Origin: Nostoc cf. commune SO-36
Lineage (GTDB): Bacteria; Cyanobacteriota; Cyanobacteriia; Cyanobacteriales; Nostocaceae
Length of the DNA: 64,000 nt
Direction of reading: 5' to 3'
NCBI RefSeq assembly: GCF_023734775.1
Contig: NZ_AP025732.1
Span: forward strand, 5,206,501-5,270,500
The stretch's first letter is position 1. Every line of letters starts with the position of its first letter. The notes beneath the pieces are model-generated. The model had not been told where the DNA came from and searched no databases. It saw only the letters and a list, made by a program, of their open reading frames with translations. Both the position numbers and the translations under genes were made by a program. Positions 30,672 through 41,364 of this stretch are shown one piece after another.

Positions 30672-31235
30672 ATGAATTTTCCTCTAATTAAAGCTTTAAA
30701 AAATGGAATATTAGTGGAACTAGATTATATGCATCCTCAAGAACAGGAGGTTGTAAGAGCATTACTCAATGTTGTAATTGTTGAAGGTAAAACTTATCCC
30801 CACAAGCAACCTCTATCTCAGGCAGAATTTACAGCTTACTGGTTGAGTAAGGATGCCTTTGTTGTTAGGTCATTTGTTCAGGACGCTACACATAAGCCAA
30901 AAAAAATATTAGGGGCGTTTTATCTAAAACCAAACTTCCCCGGTCGGTGTTGCCATATTTGCAACGCTGGTTTTATTGTACAACCTGAGTTACGCGGTCA
31001 GGGAATCGGGCGGTTCATGGGGGAAGCTATGCTCTTGATAGCAGCAAACTTGGGCTACGAAGCAGTAATGTTCAATTTGATCTTTGAAACTAATATACCT
31101 TCAATTACCCTTTGGCAATCGCTAGGATTTGAGATTATTGGGCGAATCCCGTATGCGGCGAAGCTGGGGGATGAACAAGTTGTAGATGCGCTGATGATGT
31201 ATCGCACTTTGGAGATGTCTACTGTTGACGGTTGA
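30672..31235 (+). CDS. GNAT family N-acetyltransferase
   Basis: A 187-residue acetyltransferase of the GNAT fold. The acetyl-CoA loop is QPELRGQGIGRFMGEAM (RGxGIG) at about residues 114-130, followed by ETNIPSITLWQSLGFEIIGRIP, the usual strand-beta-bulge end. ATG at 30672 is preferred to TTG at 30666. The group resembles yeast Mpr-type or other small-molecule acetyltransferases, but the substrate is not predictable. It diverges from the SNF2 helicase across 140 bp and is followed by pnp. Confidence 0.8.
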   Translation: MNFPLIKALKNGILVELDYMHPQEQEVVRALLNVVIVEGKTYPHKQPLSQAEFTAYWLSKDAFVVRSFVQDATHKPKKILGAFYLKPNFPGRCCHICNAGFIVQPELRGQGIGRFMGEAMLLIAANLGYEAVMFNLIFETNIPSITLWQSLGFEIIGRIPYAAKLGDEQVVDALMMYRTLEMSTVDG

Positions 31236-31267
31236 CGGTTAACAGTCATCAGTCAACAGTCATCAGT
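31224..31267. repeat. 7-mer tandem repeat (GTTGACG/AGTCATC type)
   Basis: GTTGACG GTTGACG GTTAACA followed by GTCATCAGTCAACAGTCATC. It overlaps the end of the GNAT gene and supplies its final residues (TVDG) and TGA stop. Confidence 0.6.
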
Positions 31268-31357
31268 TATCTTTCTATGTACTAGAAGTCAGTCATAGTG
31301 CATAAATGTTAGGATTGCCACAGAAAGAGATAGCGAAAGAGAAGGAAAAAAAACTGA

Positions 31358-33514
31358 ATGGCAGAAGTTGATAAGTCAATATCCTTCGATGGAAGGGATA
31401 TTCGACTGAAAGTAGGCTTACTAGCTCCCCAGGCTGGTGGGTCGGTTTTGATAGAATCAGGGGATACATCCGTTTTAGTGACGGCTACGCGATCACAGGC
31501 CAGAGAAGGCATTGATTTTCTTCCACTTACAGTAGATTACGAAGAAAGGCTATATGCCGCTGGTAGGATTCCCGGAGGGATCATGCGCCGAGAAGGTCGT
31601 CCACCAGAAAAAACAATTCTCACCAGCCGTCTTATAGACCGCCCCATGCGTCCCCTGTTCCCTTCATGGCTACGGGATGACCTGCAAATTATTGCCTTAA
31701 CGCTGTCGATGGATGAGTTAGTTCCACCCGATGTGTTAGCAGTTACAGGCGCTTCCATTGCTACCCTGATTGCCCAAATTCCTTTTAATGGGCCAATGGC
31801 AGCAGTTCGCGTTGGTTTAGTGGGAGATGATTTCATTATTAACCCCACTTATGCAGAAACTGAAGCTGGAGACTTGGATCTGGTAGTAGCTGGTTCACCA
31901 TACGGCGTAATCATGGTGGAGGCGGGAGCCAATCAGTTGCCAGAGCGAGATATTATCGAGGCGATTGATTTTGGCTATGAAGCAGTGCGGGACTTAATCA
32001 AAGCACAGCAAGATTTAATCGCAGAACTGGGTTTGGTAATAGTGCAAGAAGCACCAGCAGAGGTAGACCAGACTCTGGAAAATTATATCCGCGATCGCGC
32101 TAGCGGTGAGATTAAGAAAATCTTGGCTCAATTTAGTTTCACCAAACCCGAACGCGATGCCGCTTTAGATGTCGTCAAGGATGAAATAGCCGCGACGATT
32201 ACCGAACTGCCAGAAGAAGACCCAATTCGAGTTGCCGCAACTGCGAATAAGAAGGCACTTGGTAACACTTTTAAAGATATTACCAAACACTTCATGCGGC
32301 GGCAAATCATCGAAGATAACGTCCGTGTTGATGGTCGTAAACTCGATCAAGTGCGTCCCGTTTCTTGTTTAGTTGGTGTCTTACCAAAGCGAGTCCACGG
32401 CAGTGGTTTATTTAACCGAGAACTAACTCAGGTATTATCGGCTTGTACCCTGGGTACACCGGGAGATGCCCAAAACCTCAACGATGATATGCAGCTAGAT
32501 CAGCACAAGCGTTACCTGCATCATTACAACTTCCCGCCGTTCTCAGTCGGAGAAACCAAGCCAATGCGTTCTCCAGGAAGGCGCGAAATTGGTCACGGGG
32601 CATTAGCAGAACGAGCGCTATTACCTGTGCTACCGTCAAAGGAAGATTTTCCCTACGTGATTCGGATTGTATCGGAAGTACTTTCCTCCAACGGTTCCAC
32701 CTCAATGGGTTCAGTCTGCGGTTCCACCCTCGCCCTGATGGATGCTGGTGTACCAATTCTCAAACCCGTTAGTGGTGCAGCAATGGGTCTGATTAAGGAT
32801 GGGGACGAAGTGCGAATCCTCACCGATATTCAGGGGATTGAAGACTTTTTGGGCGACATGGACTTCAAAGTTGCCGGGACGGATACCGGGATAACCGCCT
32901 TGCAAATGGATATGAAAATCTCCGGTTTGTCATTGGAGGTTATTTCCCAAGCCGTTCACCAAGCCAAAGCAGCCCGGTTGCACATTCTGGAGAAAATGCT
33001 CGCCTGCATTGACACGCCGAGGATTGAAACCTCACCTTATGCCCCACGTCTGTTAACAATCAAGATTGATTCAGACATGATTGGTCTGGTTATCGGGCCT
33101 GGAGGCAAGACGATTAAGGGAATTACAGAGGAAACTGGTGCAAAAATTGACATCGAAGATGATGGCACCGTGACAATTTCTGCTGTGGATGAGAACAAGG
33201 CGAAGAGAGCCAGAAATATTATCCAAGGCATGACCCGCAAGCTGCACGAAGGGGATGTCTACGCCGGACGCATTACTCGGATTATACCGATAGGTGCATT
33301 TGTGGAATTTCTGCCTGGGAAAGAGGGGATGATCCACATTTCACAACTAGCTGACTACCGAGTTGGCAAAGTTGAGGATGAAGTCGCAGTGGGCGACGAA
33401 GTGATTATCAAAGTGCGCGAAATTGATAACAAAGGTCGGATTAATCTTACCCGCTTGGGTATCCACCCAGATCAAGCAACAGCAGCAAGGGAAGCTGCGG
33501 CGGTGAATCGGTAA
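31358..33514 (+). CDS. pnp: polyribonucleotide nucleotidyltransferase
   Basis: A 718-residue PNPase, a phosphate-dependent 3'-5' exoribonuclease. It has two RNase PH-like cores separated by an alpha-helical domain, then KH ([34 protein letters not shown] segment) and S1 ([20 protein letters not shown]) RNA-binding domains. Catalytic-core features such as [16 protein letters not shown] and [18 protein letters not shown] are present. Length is as in other cyanobacteria. In cyanobacteria PNPase also makes the heteropolymeric RNA tails in place of a poly(A) polymerase. Confidence 0.97.
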   Translation: MAEVDKSISFDGRDIRLKVGLLAPQAGGSVLIESGDTSVLVTATRSQAREGIDFLPLTVDYEERLYAAGRIPGGIMRREGRPPEKTILTSRLIDRPMRPLFPSWLRDDLQIIALTLSMDELVPPDVLAVTGASIATLIAQIPFNGPMAAVRVGLVGDDFIINPTYAETEAGDLDLVVAGSPYGVIMVEAGANQLPERDIIEAIDFGYEAVRDLIKAQQDLIAELGLVIVQEAPAEVDQTLENYIRDRASGEIKKILAQFSFTKPERDAALDVVKDEIAATITELPEEDPIRVAATANKKALGNTFKDITKHFMRRQIIEDNVRVDGRKLDQVRPVSCLVGVLPKRVHGSGLFNRELTQVLSACTLGTPGDAQNLNDDMQLDQHKRYLHHYNFPPFSVGETKPMRSPGRREIGHGALAERALLPVLPSKEDFPYVIRIVSEVLSSNGSTSMGSVCGSTLALMDAGVPILKPVSGAAMGLIKDGDEVRILTDIQGIEDFLGDMDFKVAGTDTGITALQMDMKISGLSLEVISQAVHQAKAARLHILEKMLACIDTPRIETSPYAPRLLTIKIDSDMIGLVIGPGGKTIKGITEETGAKIDIEDDGTVTISAVDENKAKRARNIIQGMTRKLHEGDVYAGRITRIIPIGAFVEFLPGKEGMIHISQLADYRVGKVEDEVAVGDEVIIKVREIDNKGRINLTRLGIHPDQATAAREAAAVNR

Positions 33515-33523
33515 CTCGATTTG

Positions 33524-33553
33524 GGATTTTAGATTAGATTAAATCTAAAATCC
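33524..33553 (+). repeat. hairpin after pnp made of the TTTTAGA heptamer
   Basis: GGATTTTAGATT pairs perfectly with AATCTAAAATCC over a 6-nt loop, 10 bp past the pnp stop. No T run follows. It may protect or end the transcript; the same words form the ndhA-ndhI repeat. Confidence 0.6.
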
Positions 33554-33861
33554 GCGATGCCTATCGTGAAGGCATCGCCGTATGCTTCTCTAATTAATTG
33601 CACGACATTTATCACAAACAGCAATTGAAATATAATTAATAAAACTTTAGTTTTGATAATCCTTGTTTTGAGCGATGAATTACTCACTACAAACTAGGAT
33701 TTTATTTTATGTTTAATTATGCCAAGTAAGGGCAGTTAATGAATTTTTCCTACAGCTTTGATCCATTTGTTATGGCTAAATACGAATTAGATAAAACTAG
33801 AATTACTTAGAGATAAATCTTCATTTTGTAGATTGTTGTAAATGTCAATTTAAGTAACACC
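33554..33861. other. intergenic region before the OvoA-type gene
   Basis: It opens with a GCGATGCC...GGCATCGC palindrome (33554-33582), a dispersed repeat, and continues as A+T-rich sequence without an ORF or recognisable RNA. The promoter of the next gene should lie here. Confidence 0.4.
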
Positions 33862-35199
33862 ATGAACAATTTTCACTCTACTTATCCGCCAAAACTTGAT
33901 AGTTGCACTAACCAAGCTATCCTCGATTACTTTGAGAATGCTTGGCAACTGGAAGATATGTTGTTGAAAAGTCTGGTGGGGGAAGATACATTTTATATAA
34001 ATCCCGACCCGTTGAGAAATCCACTAATTTTTTATCTAGGACATTCGGCTGTATTCTACATCAATAAATTAATTCAGGTAGGATTATTAGAAAAACGCCT
34101 CAATTCTGACTATGAAATCCTATTTGAAATTGGCGTTGATCCAGAAATACCAGAAGAGTTGAATGAAGCGATCGCTCATCTAGAATGGCCGCAAGTTGCC
34201 CAGGCTTGGGAGTATCGAAAACAAGCGTATTCTGTAATTTCTGAACTAATTCAAATTACCCCAATTACTCTGCCAATTCATCCCACTCATCCCCTTTGGG
34301 CTTTAATCATGGGGATTGAACACCAGCGTATTCATATTGAAACTTCTTCGATGTTAATTCGCCAACTGCCGATTGAGAGAGTGAAACGTCCCCAAAACTG
34401 GCAATATGCCCCTTTTAATGGTTACACTCCTGAGAACGAGATGATAGAAGTTGCTGGTGGGGTAGTAAAACTCGGAAAAAGCTTTGATGATTCGACTTAT
34501 GGATGGGATATTGATTATGGCGATCGCACTGTTGAAGTTGCACCCTTTTTCGCCAGTAAATATCTGATAACTAATGCCGATTTTCTTTATTTTATGAAAG
34601 CTGGCGGCTACGAAAATCAAGGAAATTGGGAGGAAGAATCTTGGAATTGGAAAACTCGATACAACATTCAATGTCCCAAATTTTGGTTACATGAAAATGG
34701 TAGCTATAAATATCGAGCTATGTTTGATGAAATAGATTTACCTTTAGATTGGCCTGTAGAAGTCAATCATTATGAAGCAATGGCTTATTGTCGTTGGCAA
34801 GTAAAAGATACTCGCTTAATGAGCGAATCAGAATACCATTTAGCAACTTACGGTAATAGTTTATTAGATGATGTAGAAAATTACAATCTCAATTTCAAAT
34901 TTGGCTCACCTAGTCCAGTTGGGATGTTAAAAACAGCCAAAAGTTATTCTGGATTGTACGATTTGCGTGGAAATGTTTGGGAATGGTTGAGTGATAACTT
35001 AAACCCTCTGACAGGGTATAAACCTCATTATCTTTATGAAGATAATTCTGCCATCTTTTTTGATGATAAACATCAGATGATGTTAGGAGGATGCTGGATA
35101 ACTAATGGTACAGAAGCTTTAAAATATTACCGCAATTGGTTTCGTCCCAATTTTTATCAGCACGCTGGTTTTCGGATTGTTCAAGATATGAAAGATTAA
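33862..35199 (+). CDS. OvoA-type 5-histidylcysteine sulfoxide synthase (no methyltransferase domain)
   Basis: A 445-residue non-haem iron enzyme. The N-terminal DinB-like half has the three-His iron site: GHSAVF (His61) and GIEHQRIHIE (His154, His158, HxxxHxE). The C-terminal half is an FGE-sulfatase/EgtB fold: EVAGGVVKLGKS, LRGNVWEWLSDN, MLGGCWITNG and HAGFRIV. The opening FYINPDPLRNPLIFYLGH matches OvoA rather than EgtB, so the reaction inferred is O2-dependent joining of cysteine to histidine as in ovothiol synthesis. Bifunctional OvoA adds a SAM methyltransferase domain (about 700 residues in total), missing here, and no OvoB-like lyase is adjacent. Confidence 0.75.
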   Translation: MNNFHSTYPPKLDSCTNQAILDYFENAWQLEDMLLKSLVGEDTFYINPDPLRNPLIFYLGHSAVFYINKLIQVGLLEKRLNSDYEILFEIGVDPEIPEELNEAIAHLEWPQVAQAWEYRKQAYSVISELIQITPITLPIHPTHPLWALIMGIEHQRIHIETSSMLIRQLPIERVKRPQNWQYAPFNGYTPENEMIEVAGGVVKLGKSFDDSTYGWDIDYGDRTVEVAPFFASKYLITNADFLYFMKAGGYENQGNWEEESWNWKTRYNIQCPKFWLHENGSYKYRAMFDEIDLPLDWPVEVNHYEAMAYCRWQVKDTRLMSESEYHLATYGNSLLDDVENYNLNFKFGSPSPVGMLKTAKSYSGLYDLRGNVWEWLSDNLNPLTGYKPHYLYEDNSAIFFDDKHQMMLGGCWITNGTEALKYYRNWFRPNFYQHAGFRIVQDMKD

Positions 35200-35590
35200 C
35201 AGAGTATGCTTTAGTCACATACTACAAATTTGCAGAGATGCAAAAATTTTTAATTTATATTCTGATATCAAATTTTATCTAATTGTTCAATTTACAGCCT
35301 GAGCAATAAATTTGCTATTCAAGAATAGTTAGCGGTTTTCTAAAGATTCCAAGAAGAATTTGCTAAATAGCTGTACATTATTAATGATACTATAGAGGGT
35401 TTATAAAAAAATACAGCTTTCATTGAAAACTGTCAGTTTAGCACTACTACTTTAATGATAGAATTTTTGTTACTCCAGGATTTTTAGTGATTATAAATCC
35501 CGAACATAACACAGCCAATAATCCAATTTAGATTGGATTATGCGAACTTGCTTTACCTTTTAATTACAATCTGGAAAAAGACATGAAATT
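35200..35590. other. intergenic region between the OvoA-type gene and a small ORF
   Basis: About 390 A+T-rich bases. I looked for the missing methyltransferase domain here and found no open frame or SAM-binding motif. A stretch AATCCAATTTAGATTGGATT at 35521-35540 forms a small hairpin. Confidence 0.4.
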
Positions 35591-35731
35591 ATGAAAATTG
35601 GATTAGTAAAACTTCCTCAACTAAAAATCCTAGATACTGAAGGCACTAACTGGACGCAACAAAACCAATATTCTTTAGGCGATCGCCTTCTCAATGGATG
35701 TAAAGAAACATTATTCAATCAATTAGTTTAA
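35591..35731 (+). CDS. 46-residue hypothetical ORF coupled to the EamA gene
   Basis: ATG at 35591 opens 46 codons (MKIGLVKLPQLKILDTEG, later YSLGDRLLNGCKETLFNQ) whose TAA stop shares an A with the ATG of the EamA gene (TAATG), a layout that favours translational coupling. No family is recognised; it could be a remnant of a larger gene or a real leader peptide. Base composition is like its neighbours. Coding status is uncertain. Confidence 0.35.
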   Translation: MKIGLVKLPQLKILDTEGTNWTQQNQYSLGDRLLNGCKETLFNQLV

Positions 35732-36612
35732 TGGAAAATAAAAATACTTTGCATTTAAAAGGAATAATGCTGCTCATCCTTGTTAATGTAATTAGCGCTA
35801 CAACTTTTCCATTAACTAAAGACATCGTTACTGACCTTTCGCCAAGTACATTGATTGCCAGCCGTTTTGTCATAGCAGCAGGGGTTTTTACCTTAAATTT
35901 ACGTAATCTTAATGCACTTTTAGTCCGTGATGGTATATTACTAGGGCTTTTGCTTTTCTTTTTCTTAGCTATAGAAACAATTGCACTCAAGACTATACCA
36001 GCGAACCGGGCGGCATTCATTGGCAGTTTGAACGCCCTCATCGTCCCTCTGCTGGGATGGCTGAGTGGTCAGCGCGTACCTTTGAAAACTTTCCTAGCTG
36101 CTGGAGTAGCTGTGATTGGTATTGGTGTGATGTTTTGGGAAGGGGGAGAACTAGCTATTGGCGATTTATTGATGTTCGTGGATGCTTTTGTCTATGCAGG
36201 CTACATACTTTTCCTAGAGCGAGTCGCCTCTCGTCACCCCACTTTAACGCTCACTAGTGTTCAACTTTTGTTCATTGCAACGATAGGGGTACTCTGGAGT
36301 AACACACAAATCTTTAACCAATTTGAGGTAATTCGCCAGCACTGGGGAGCGATTTTTTACTTAGGGCTGTTGGCGACTGCTGCTGTTATCTGGCTTCAAA
36401 CAATGGCACAGCAATGGGTTTCATCTGACGAAGCTGCTTTACTTTTTACACTTGAGCCATTGTTCGCCACAATTTTCTCGTTTTGGCTACTTGGCGAACA
36501 TCTGGGAATACGCGGTCTAATTGGCGCGATTCTTGTCTTAGTTGCTCTGGTTCTAAGTCAAAGCTCTCAAAAGATTGAGCCGGAAGCAAAAGTTGAGGTA
36601 CAGAGTAGTTAA
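35731..36612 (+). CDS. EamA-family (DMT) membrane transporter
   Basis: A 293-residue protein with ten hydrophobic helices in two EamA repeats. Family marks: ISATTFPLTKDIV, PSTLIASRFVIAA and ALKTIPANRAAFIGSLNALIVPLLG in repeat one; LLATAAVIWLQTMAQQWV and ALLFTLEPLFATIFSFWLLGE in repeat two. Members export amino acids, metabolites or drugs across the plasma membrane. Downstream of the OvoA-type gene it could export a thiol-histidine product, but this is only an inference from position. A SET protein follows 88 bp later. Confidence 0.85.
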   Translation: MENKNTLHLKGIMLLILVNVISATTFPLTKDIVTDLSPSTLIASRFVIAAGVFTLNLRNLNALLVRDGILLGLLLFFFLAIETIALKTIPANRAAFIGSLNALIVPLLGWLSGQRVPLKTFLAAGVAVIGIGVMFWEGGELAIGDLLMFVDAFVYAGYILFLERVASRHPTLTLTSVQLLFIATIGVLWSNTQIFNQFEVIRQHWGAIFYLGLLATAAVIWLQTMAQQWVSSDEAALLFTLEPLFATIFSFWLLGEHLGIRGLIGAILVLVALVLSQSSQKIEPEAKVEVQSS

Positions 36613-36700
36613 CGGACTCTTAGCTCGAAAGTGAAATCTAACTAAGCCAAGTTTAAAACTTGGAAGCTGCAAGAAATTTAAATCCAATGGATCTTTATCT

Positions 36701-37183
36701 ATGACTACAATAGAGTCGATTTCAGCTGTCAAACTCAATTCTCATATCACGATTCAGGAAACAGCAAAAGGACGAGGAGTTTTTGCTAGCAAAAAATTTG
36801 CCCAAGGGGAAACTGTTGTTGTGGGTATCCCAATTGAAGAAGTTCCCGAACGAACAATTTATTCCTTTCAGATGGATTTTAATTTGTATGTCAACCTAGA
36901 CGAGCCTGCTGTCGTCATTAACCATTCTTGCTCCCCAAATACTGGGGTAAGAAACAACCAGTTTGGAGGATATGACTTTGTTGCTTTGGGTGATATCGAA
37001 GCAGATGAGGAGATTACCTGGGACTACGAAACCACTGAATATGAATCAATTGCTGTTTCCCGGTGCTTGTGCGGATCTCTATCTTGTCGGGGGAAAACAT
37101 TAGGATTCAAATTCCGCGAACAAATGTTGCGCGATCGCTACAGAGAGTACATTGCAGATTATCTCAAAACTCAAAGCAAATGA
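36701..37183 (+). CDS. SET-domain protein methyltransferase-like
   Basis: A 160-residue SET protein: GRGVFASKKFAQGE (SET-N), VINHSCSPNTGV (residues 72-83, the pseudoknot NHSC), EEITWDYETTEYE (the WDY in place of the usual F/Y-DY) and a post-SET-like CLCGSLSCRG cysteine cluster (122-131). SET enzymes methylate protein lysines using SAM. Small bacterial SET proteins of this kind occur in several cyanobacteria, with unknown substrates. It follows the EamA gene on the same strand. A MITE-like element begins 5 bp after its stop. Confidence 0.8.
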   Translation: MTTIESISAVKLNSHITIQETAKGRGVFASKKFAQGETVVVGIPIEEVPERTIYSFQMDFNLYVNLDEPAVVINHSCSPNTGVRNNQFGGYDFVALGDIEADEEITWDYETTEYESIAVSRCLCGSLSCRGKTLGFKFREQMLRDRYREYIADYLKTQSK

Positions 37184-37187
37184 TGTT

Positions 37188-37379
37188 TATACATCTCCAG
37201 AAATTAAATATGCTGTAACCATAACCCTTGTTTTGACGTAGCAGTGCTAAGTCAAAAAATGATTTTGCATAATACCAAAATCTTTGTAGAGACGTAGCAG
37301 TGCTACGTCTCTACATCCAGATTCATACTTTAATTCAGCAACGCCCGTCAAAACAATTCTTTTTTTTTAGAGATGTCTA
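37188..37379. mobile_element. MITE-like element, family 1 copy B (192 bp)
   Basis: Ends TATACATCTCC (37188-37198) and AGAGATGTCTA (37369-37379), one or two mismatches from copy A. The centre carries two successive hairpins: GACGTAGCAGTGCTAAGTC and GTAGAGACGTAGCAGTGCT continuing to ACGTCTCTAC. The doubled core explains why it is twice as long as copies A and C. It fills the whole gap between the SET gene and ilvC. Confidence 0.7.
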
Positions 37380-37394
37380 ATGTTATTGTTTTGC

Positions 37395-38417
<1,023 letters not shown>

Positions 38418-38533
38418 TCATTTATTGGCAGGCTTACGATTGTACCTCAAATTGAGTAACCACAGATTAACTGTGAGACATTGAATTTATTCCTTTGAAC
38501 TCAGGAGATGGGGAGATGAGAGGACAAGGAGAA

Positions 38534-38616
38534 TAGACATCTGATGAAATTAATTATGCGTTCACTGAAACCCTTGTAGAGACGTAGCACTGCTACGTCT
38601 TTATCAGAGATGTCTA
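38534..38616. mobile_element. MITE-like element, family 1 copy C (83 bp)
   Basis: Ends TAGACATCTGA (38534-38544) and AGAGATGTCTA (38606-38616) surround the same hairpin core, GTAGAGACGTAGCACTGCT then ACGTCT. It lies about 145 bp upstream of the ilvC start and 100 bp upstream of the DUF4349 gene. Confidence 0.7.
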
Positions 38617-38716
38617 ATAACAAATGACAAATTCTGTTACATAAATTGCAACAATACAGGCTTTAAGTTTTTCATCAGCAATACTGGGGTTAACTTCATC
38701 TATCTGGGGGTAGATT

Positions 38717-39640
38717 ATGTATACTTCGATTAAATTGCCTCGCACATCTGCTTTGTTTATAAGTGCGTTATTGGGAGGGGTGATTTTCACCAGTTGCGCC
38801 TCTTCGGATCGATCAACAAATCAGTCTGCACCTCAAATTGCAGCCAATGGCGCGGTAAATCAATTAACTGCTCGTGAAAACAGTATTTCCCAAAAGGCGG
38901 AAACTGCTTCATCAATAGTTCGTTCTCGTCCTCAACTCATCAAAAAGGCAGCAATCTCTTTGACTGTCAACTCTGTAGATAAGACTGTTGATGCTGTTTC
39001 GCAAATTATCAATCAACAGCAAGGGGATTTAATCGGGTTGAAACAACAACAACCCAAAAGTGACAACCCGCGTCACACAGCAACAATACAATTACGGGTA
39101 GCAGAGAACTTGCTAGAACCTACCTTAGAAAAACTAGCTAAATTGGGCACTGTCGAGAGTCGTAATATCACTGCCGAAGATGTAGGCGATCGCTTGGTAG
39201 ATTTCCAAGCCAGACTAACCAATTTGCAAAAGACTGAAGCCAATTTGCAAAAAATTATGGATCGGGCTGGTTCTATTAGAGATGTGCTTAGTGTTGCCCA
39301 AGAACTAAGTAATGTCCGAGAAACCATAGAACAAATTAATGCCCAACTCAAAAGCCTACAAAATCAAGTTGCTTATTCCACTATTACGCTGAATTTACAA
39401 GCAGCAGTTTCTAGCACCAGTTCACAACCTGCCTTTGGTTTGCAAGTTCAGGAGACTTGGAATAAATCTACTCACTCCCTTAGTTCATTTTCCGTTGGCT
39501 TACTCAAGCTGGGTATTTGGTTAATTGTTTATAGTCCCTATTTGTTAATTTTTGCTGCCCTTGTTTATGGCTTTAACCGTTGGCGGCGAACTCATTCACC
39601 ACGTTTAACACAAGCACCAGAATCAACTACTTCTGAGTGA
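38717..39640 (+). CDS. DUF4349 lipoprotein
   Basis: A 307-residue protein with a signal peptide ending in a lipobox-like FTSC (Cys about residue 27), a DUF4349 domain (LIKKAAISLTVNSVDKTVDAV, later RHTATIQLRVAENLLEP and GTVESRNITAEDVGDRLVD), a coiled coil of about 60 residues (LTNLQKTEANLQKIMDRAG) and a C-terminal membrane helix (GIWLIVYSPYLLIFAALVYG). The domain has no assigned biochemical function. It probably faces the periplasm. The gene seems monocistronic. Confidence 0.8.
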   Translation: MYTSIKLPRTSALFISALLGGVIFTSCASSDRSTNQSAPQIAANGAVNQLTARENSISQKAETASSIVRSRPQLIKKAAISLTVNSVDKTVDAVSQIINQQQGDLIGLKQQQPKSDNPRHTATIQLRVAENLLEPTLEKLAKLGTVESRNITAEDVGDRLVDFQARLTNLQKTEANLQKIMDRAGSIRDVLSVAQELSNVRETIEQINAQLKSLQNQVAYSTITLNLQAAVSSTSSQPAFGLQVQETWNKSTHSLSSFSVGLLKLGIWLIVYSPYLLIFAALVYGFNRWRRTHSPRLTQAPESTTSE

Positions 39641-39857
39641 GATTGCATAAATCCTACATTTATGGTTGATGAATTTACATAAGCAAAAAGTAATTCAAAT
39701 ATTGCCAAATCTTATTATTTGAGCATCCATCTTGAAAAGTTCTGATTACTTAAATCATTCTTCAAATGTAAACACCAATACAAAATATGTGATGACAATT
39801 TTGATACAAATTTGTTAAGAATAGTTAAAATAGTCGGCATACACGATAATATTTCTT

Positions 39858-41213
39858 ATGGTAAATTCACTTGACAATAATCCACCCCATCAAGTAGTTA
39901 TCGTTGGTGGTGGCTTTGGTGGACTTTATGCAGCTAAAACACTCGCTAAGGCGGCAGTAAAAGTTACTCTGATTGATAAACGTAACTTTCACCTATTCCA
40001 ACCTCTCCTATATCAAGTCGCCACAGGTGCGCTGTCTCCTGCGGATATCTCCTCACCGTTGCGTTCTGTCCTCAGCAAAAGCAAGAATACGAAAGTGCTG
40101 TTGGGAGAGGTGAATAATATTGATCCAGAAGCAAAACAAGTGATTGTGGGCGACGAAGCAATAGCTTACGATACGTTAATTGTTGCCACAGGTGCGAAGC
40201 ATTCCTACTTTGGCAAAGATAACTGGGAAGAATTCGCCCCAGGCTTGAAAACTGTAGAAGATGCGATAGAAATGCGTAGCCGGATTTTTTCAGCGTTTGA
40301 AGCCGCAGAAAAAGAAACTGATCCAGAAAAACGCCGTGCTTGGTTAACCTTTGTAATTGTGGGTGGTGGCCCTACTGGTGTAGAGTTAGCAGGTGCGATC
40401 GCAGAATTAGCAAATCAAACCCTCAAAGAAGACTTCCGCAACATCGACACCTCAGAAGCCAAGATTTTGTTATTAGAAGGGCTGGATCGCATTTTGCCAC
40501 CCTTTGCACCAGAGTTATCACAAGAAGCAGAAGCATCCCTGACGCGCTTGGGGGTGGTTGTGCAGACAAAAACACTGGTAACAAATATTGAAGATGATGT
40601 AGTTACCCTCAAACAAGGCGATGAAGTTAAAGAAATTGCCGCAAAAACGGTATTATGGGCAGCAGGTGTAAAAGCATCAGCAATGGGCAAAGTGCTAGCA
40701 GAACGCACAGGTGCTGAATGCGATCGCGCTGGACGGATTATCGTTGAACCTGACTTGAGTATTAAGGGACATCCCAATATTTTTGTAGTTGGCGACTTAG
40801 CAAATTTTTCTCATCAAAATGGTAAACCCCTACCCGGTGTTGCACCTGTAGCGAAGCAAGAAGGTGAATATGTAGCAGCATTAGTCCAAAACAGGCTTGC
40901 AGGTAAAAATTTGCCACCCTTTGCTTATACCGATCATGGTAGTTTAGCAATGATTGGGCACAATTCTGCTGTGGTAGATTTGGGCTTTATCAAGCTGAAA
41001 GGTTTCGTTGCATGGCTGTTTTGGCTAGTGATTCACATCTACTTCTTAATTGAATTTGACAACAAATTAGTAGTAATGATTCAGTGGGCATGGAACTACT
41101 TCACTCGGAATCGCGGAGCAAGATTAATTACAGGAAAAGAAACCCTCACGGAGTTTGTAATTAGCGATCGCAAGAATTATTCAGCCGATAATAAACAGCC
41201 GATAAATGTCTAA
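39858..41213 (+). CDS. ndh: type 2 NAD(P)H dehydrogenase
   Basis: A 451-residue flavoprotein NDH-2 that passes electrons from NAD(P)H to quinone without pumping protons. FAD site [18 protein letters not shown] (residues 14-31), NAD(P)H site [21 protein letters not shown] (about 168-188), LWAAGVKAS, and [11 protein letters not shown]; the C-terminal helix region ([19 protein letters not shown]) serves membrane association. Cyanobacteria hold several NDH-2 copies, thought to sense quinone redox state. It is followed by a terminator and dapL. Confidence 0.9.
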   Translation: MVNSLDNNPPHQVVIVGGGFGGLYAAKTLAKAAVKVTLIDKRNFHLFQPLLYQVATGALSPADISSPLRSVLSKSKNTKVLLGEVNNIDPEAKQVIVGDEAIAYDTLIVATGAKHSYFGKDNWEEFAPGLKTVEDAIEMRSRIFSAFEAAEKETDPEKRRAWLTFVIVGGGPTGVELAGAIAELANQTLKEDFRNIDTSEAKILLLEGLDRILPPFAPELSQEAEASLTRLGVVVQTKTLVTNIEDDVVTLKQGDEVKEIAAKTVLWAAGVKASAMGKVLAERTGAECDRAGRIIVEPDLSIKGHPNIFVVGDLANFSHQNGKPLPGVAPVAKQEGEYVAALVQNRLAGKNLPPFAYTDHGSLAMIGHNSAVVDLGFIKLKGFVAWLFWLVIHIYFLIEFDNKLVVMIQWAWNYFTRNRGARLITGKETLTEFVISDRKNYSADNKQPINV

Positions 41214-41310
41214 ATTGGGAATTGGGAATTGGGTATGGGGCATTGGGCATGGGAGAAAGAACTCTTATAACTCCAAATTCCTAACTCCTAACTCTACACT
41301 CCCCACTCCC

Positions 41311-41351
41311 CGCCCTCATAAATTAGCAGTAAGCTATTTGAGGGCGTTTTT
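41311..41351 (+). terminator. intrinsic terminator after ndh-2, 13 bp before dapL
   Basis: CGCCCTCA (41311-41318) pairs with TGAGGGCG (41339-41346), extended inside by AAATTAGC against GCTATTT, and followed by TTTTT. It stands after the NDH-2 stop and ends just 13 bases before the dapL ATG. Confidence 0.75.
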
Positions 41352-41364
41352 CATAATCTACATA

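Noticed and set aside
41206..41364. 53-codon N-terminal extension of DapL
   Set aside because: The extension is translated repeat and terminator sequence; the family begins at ATG 41365.
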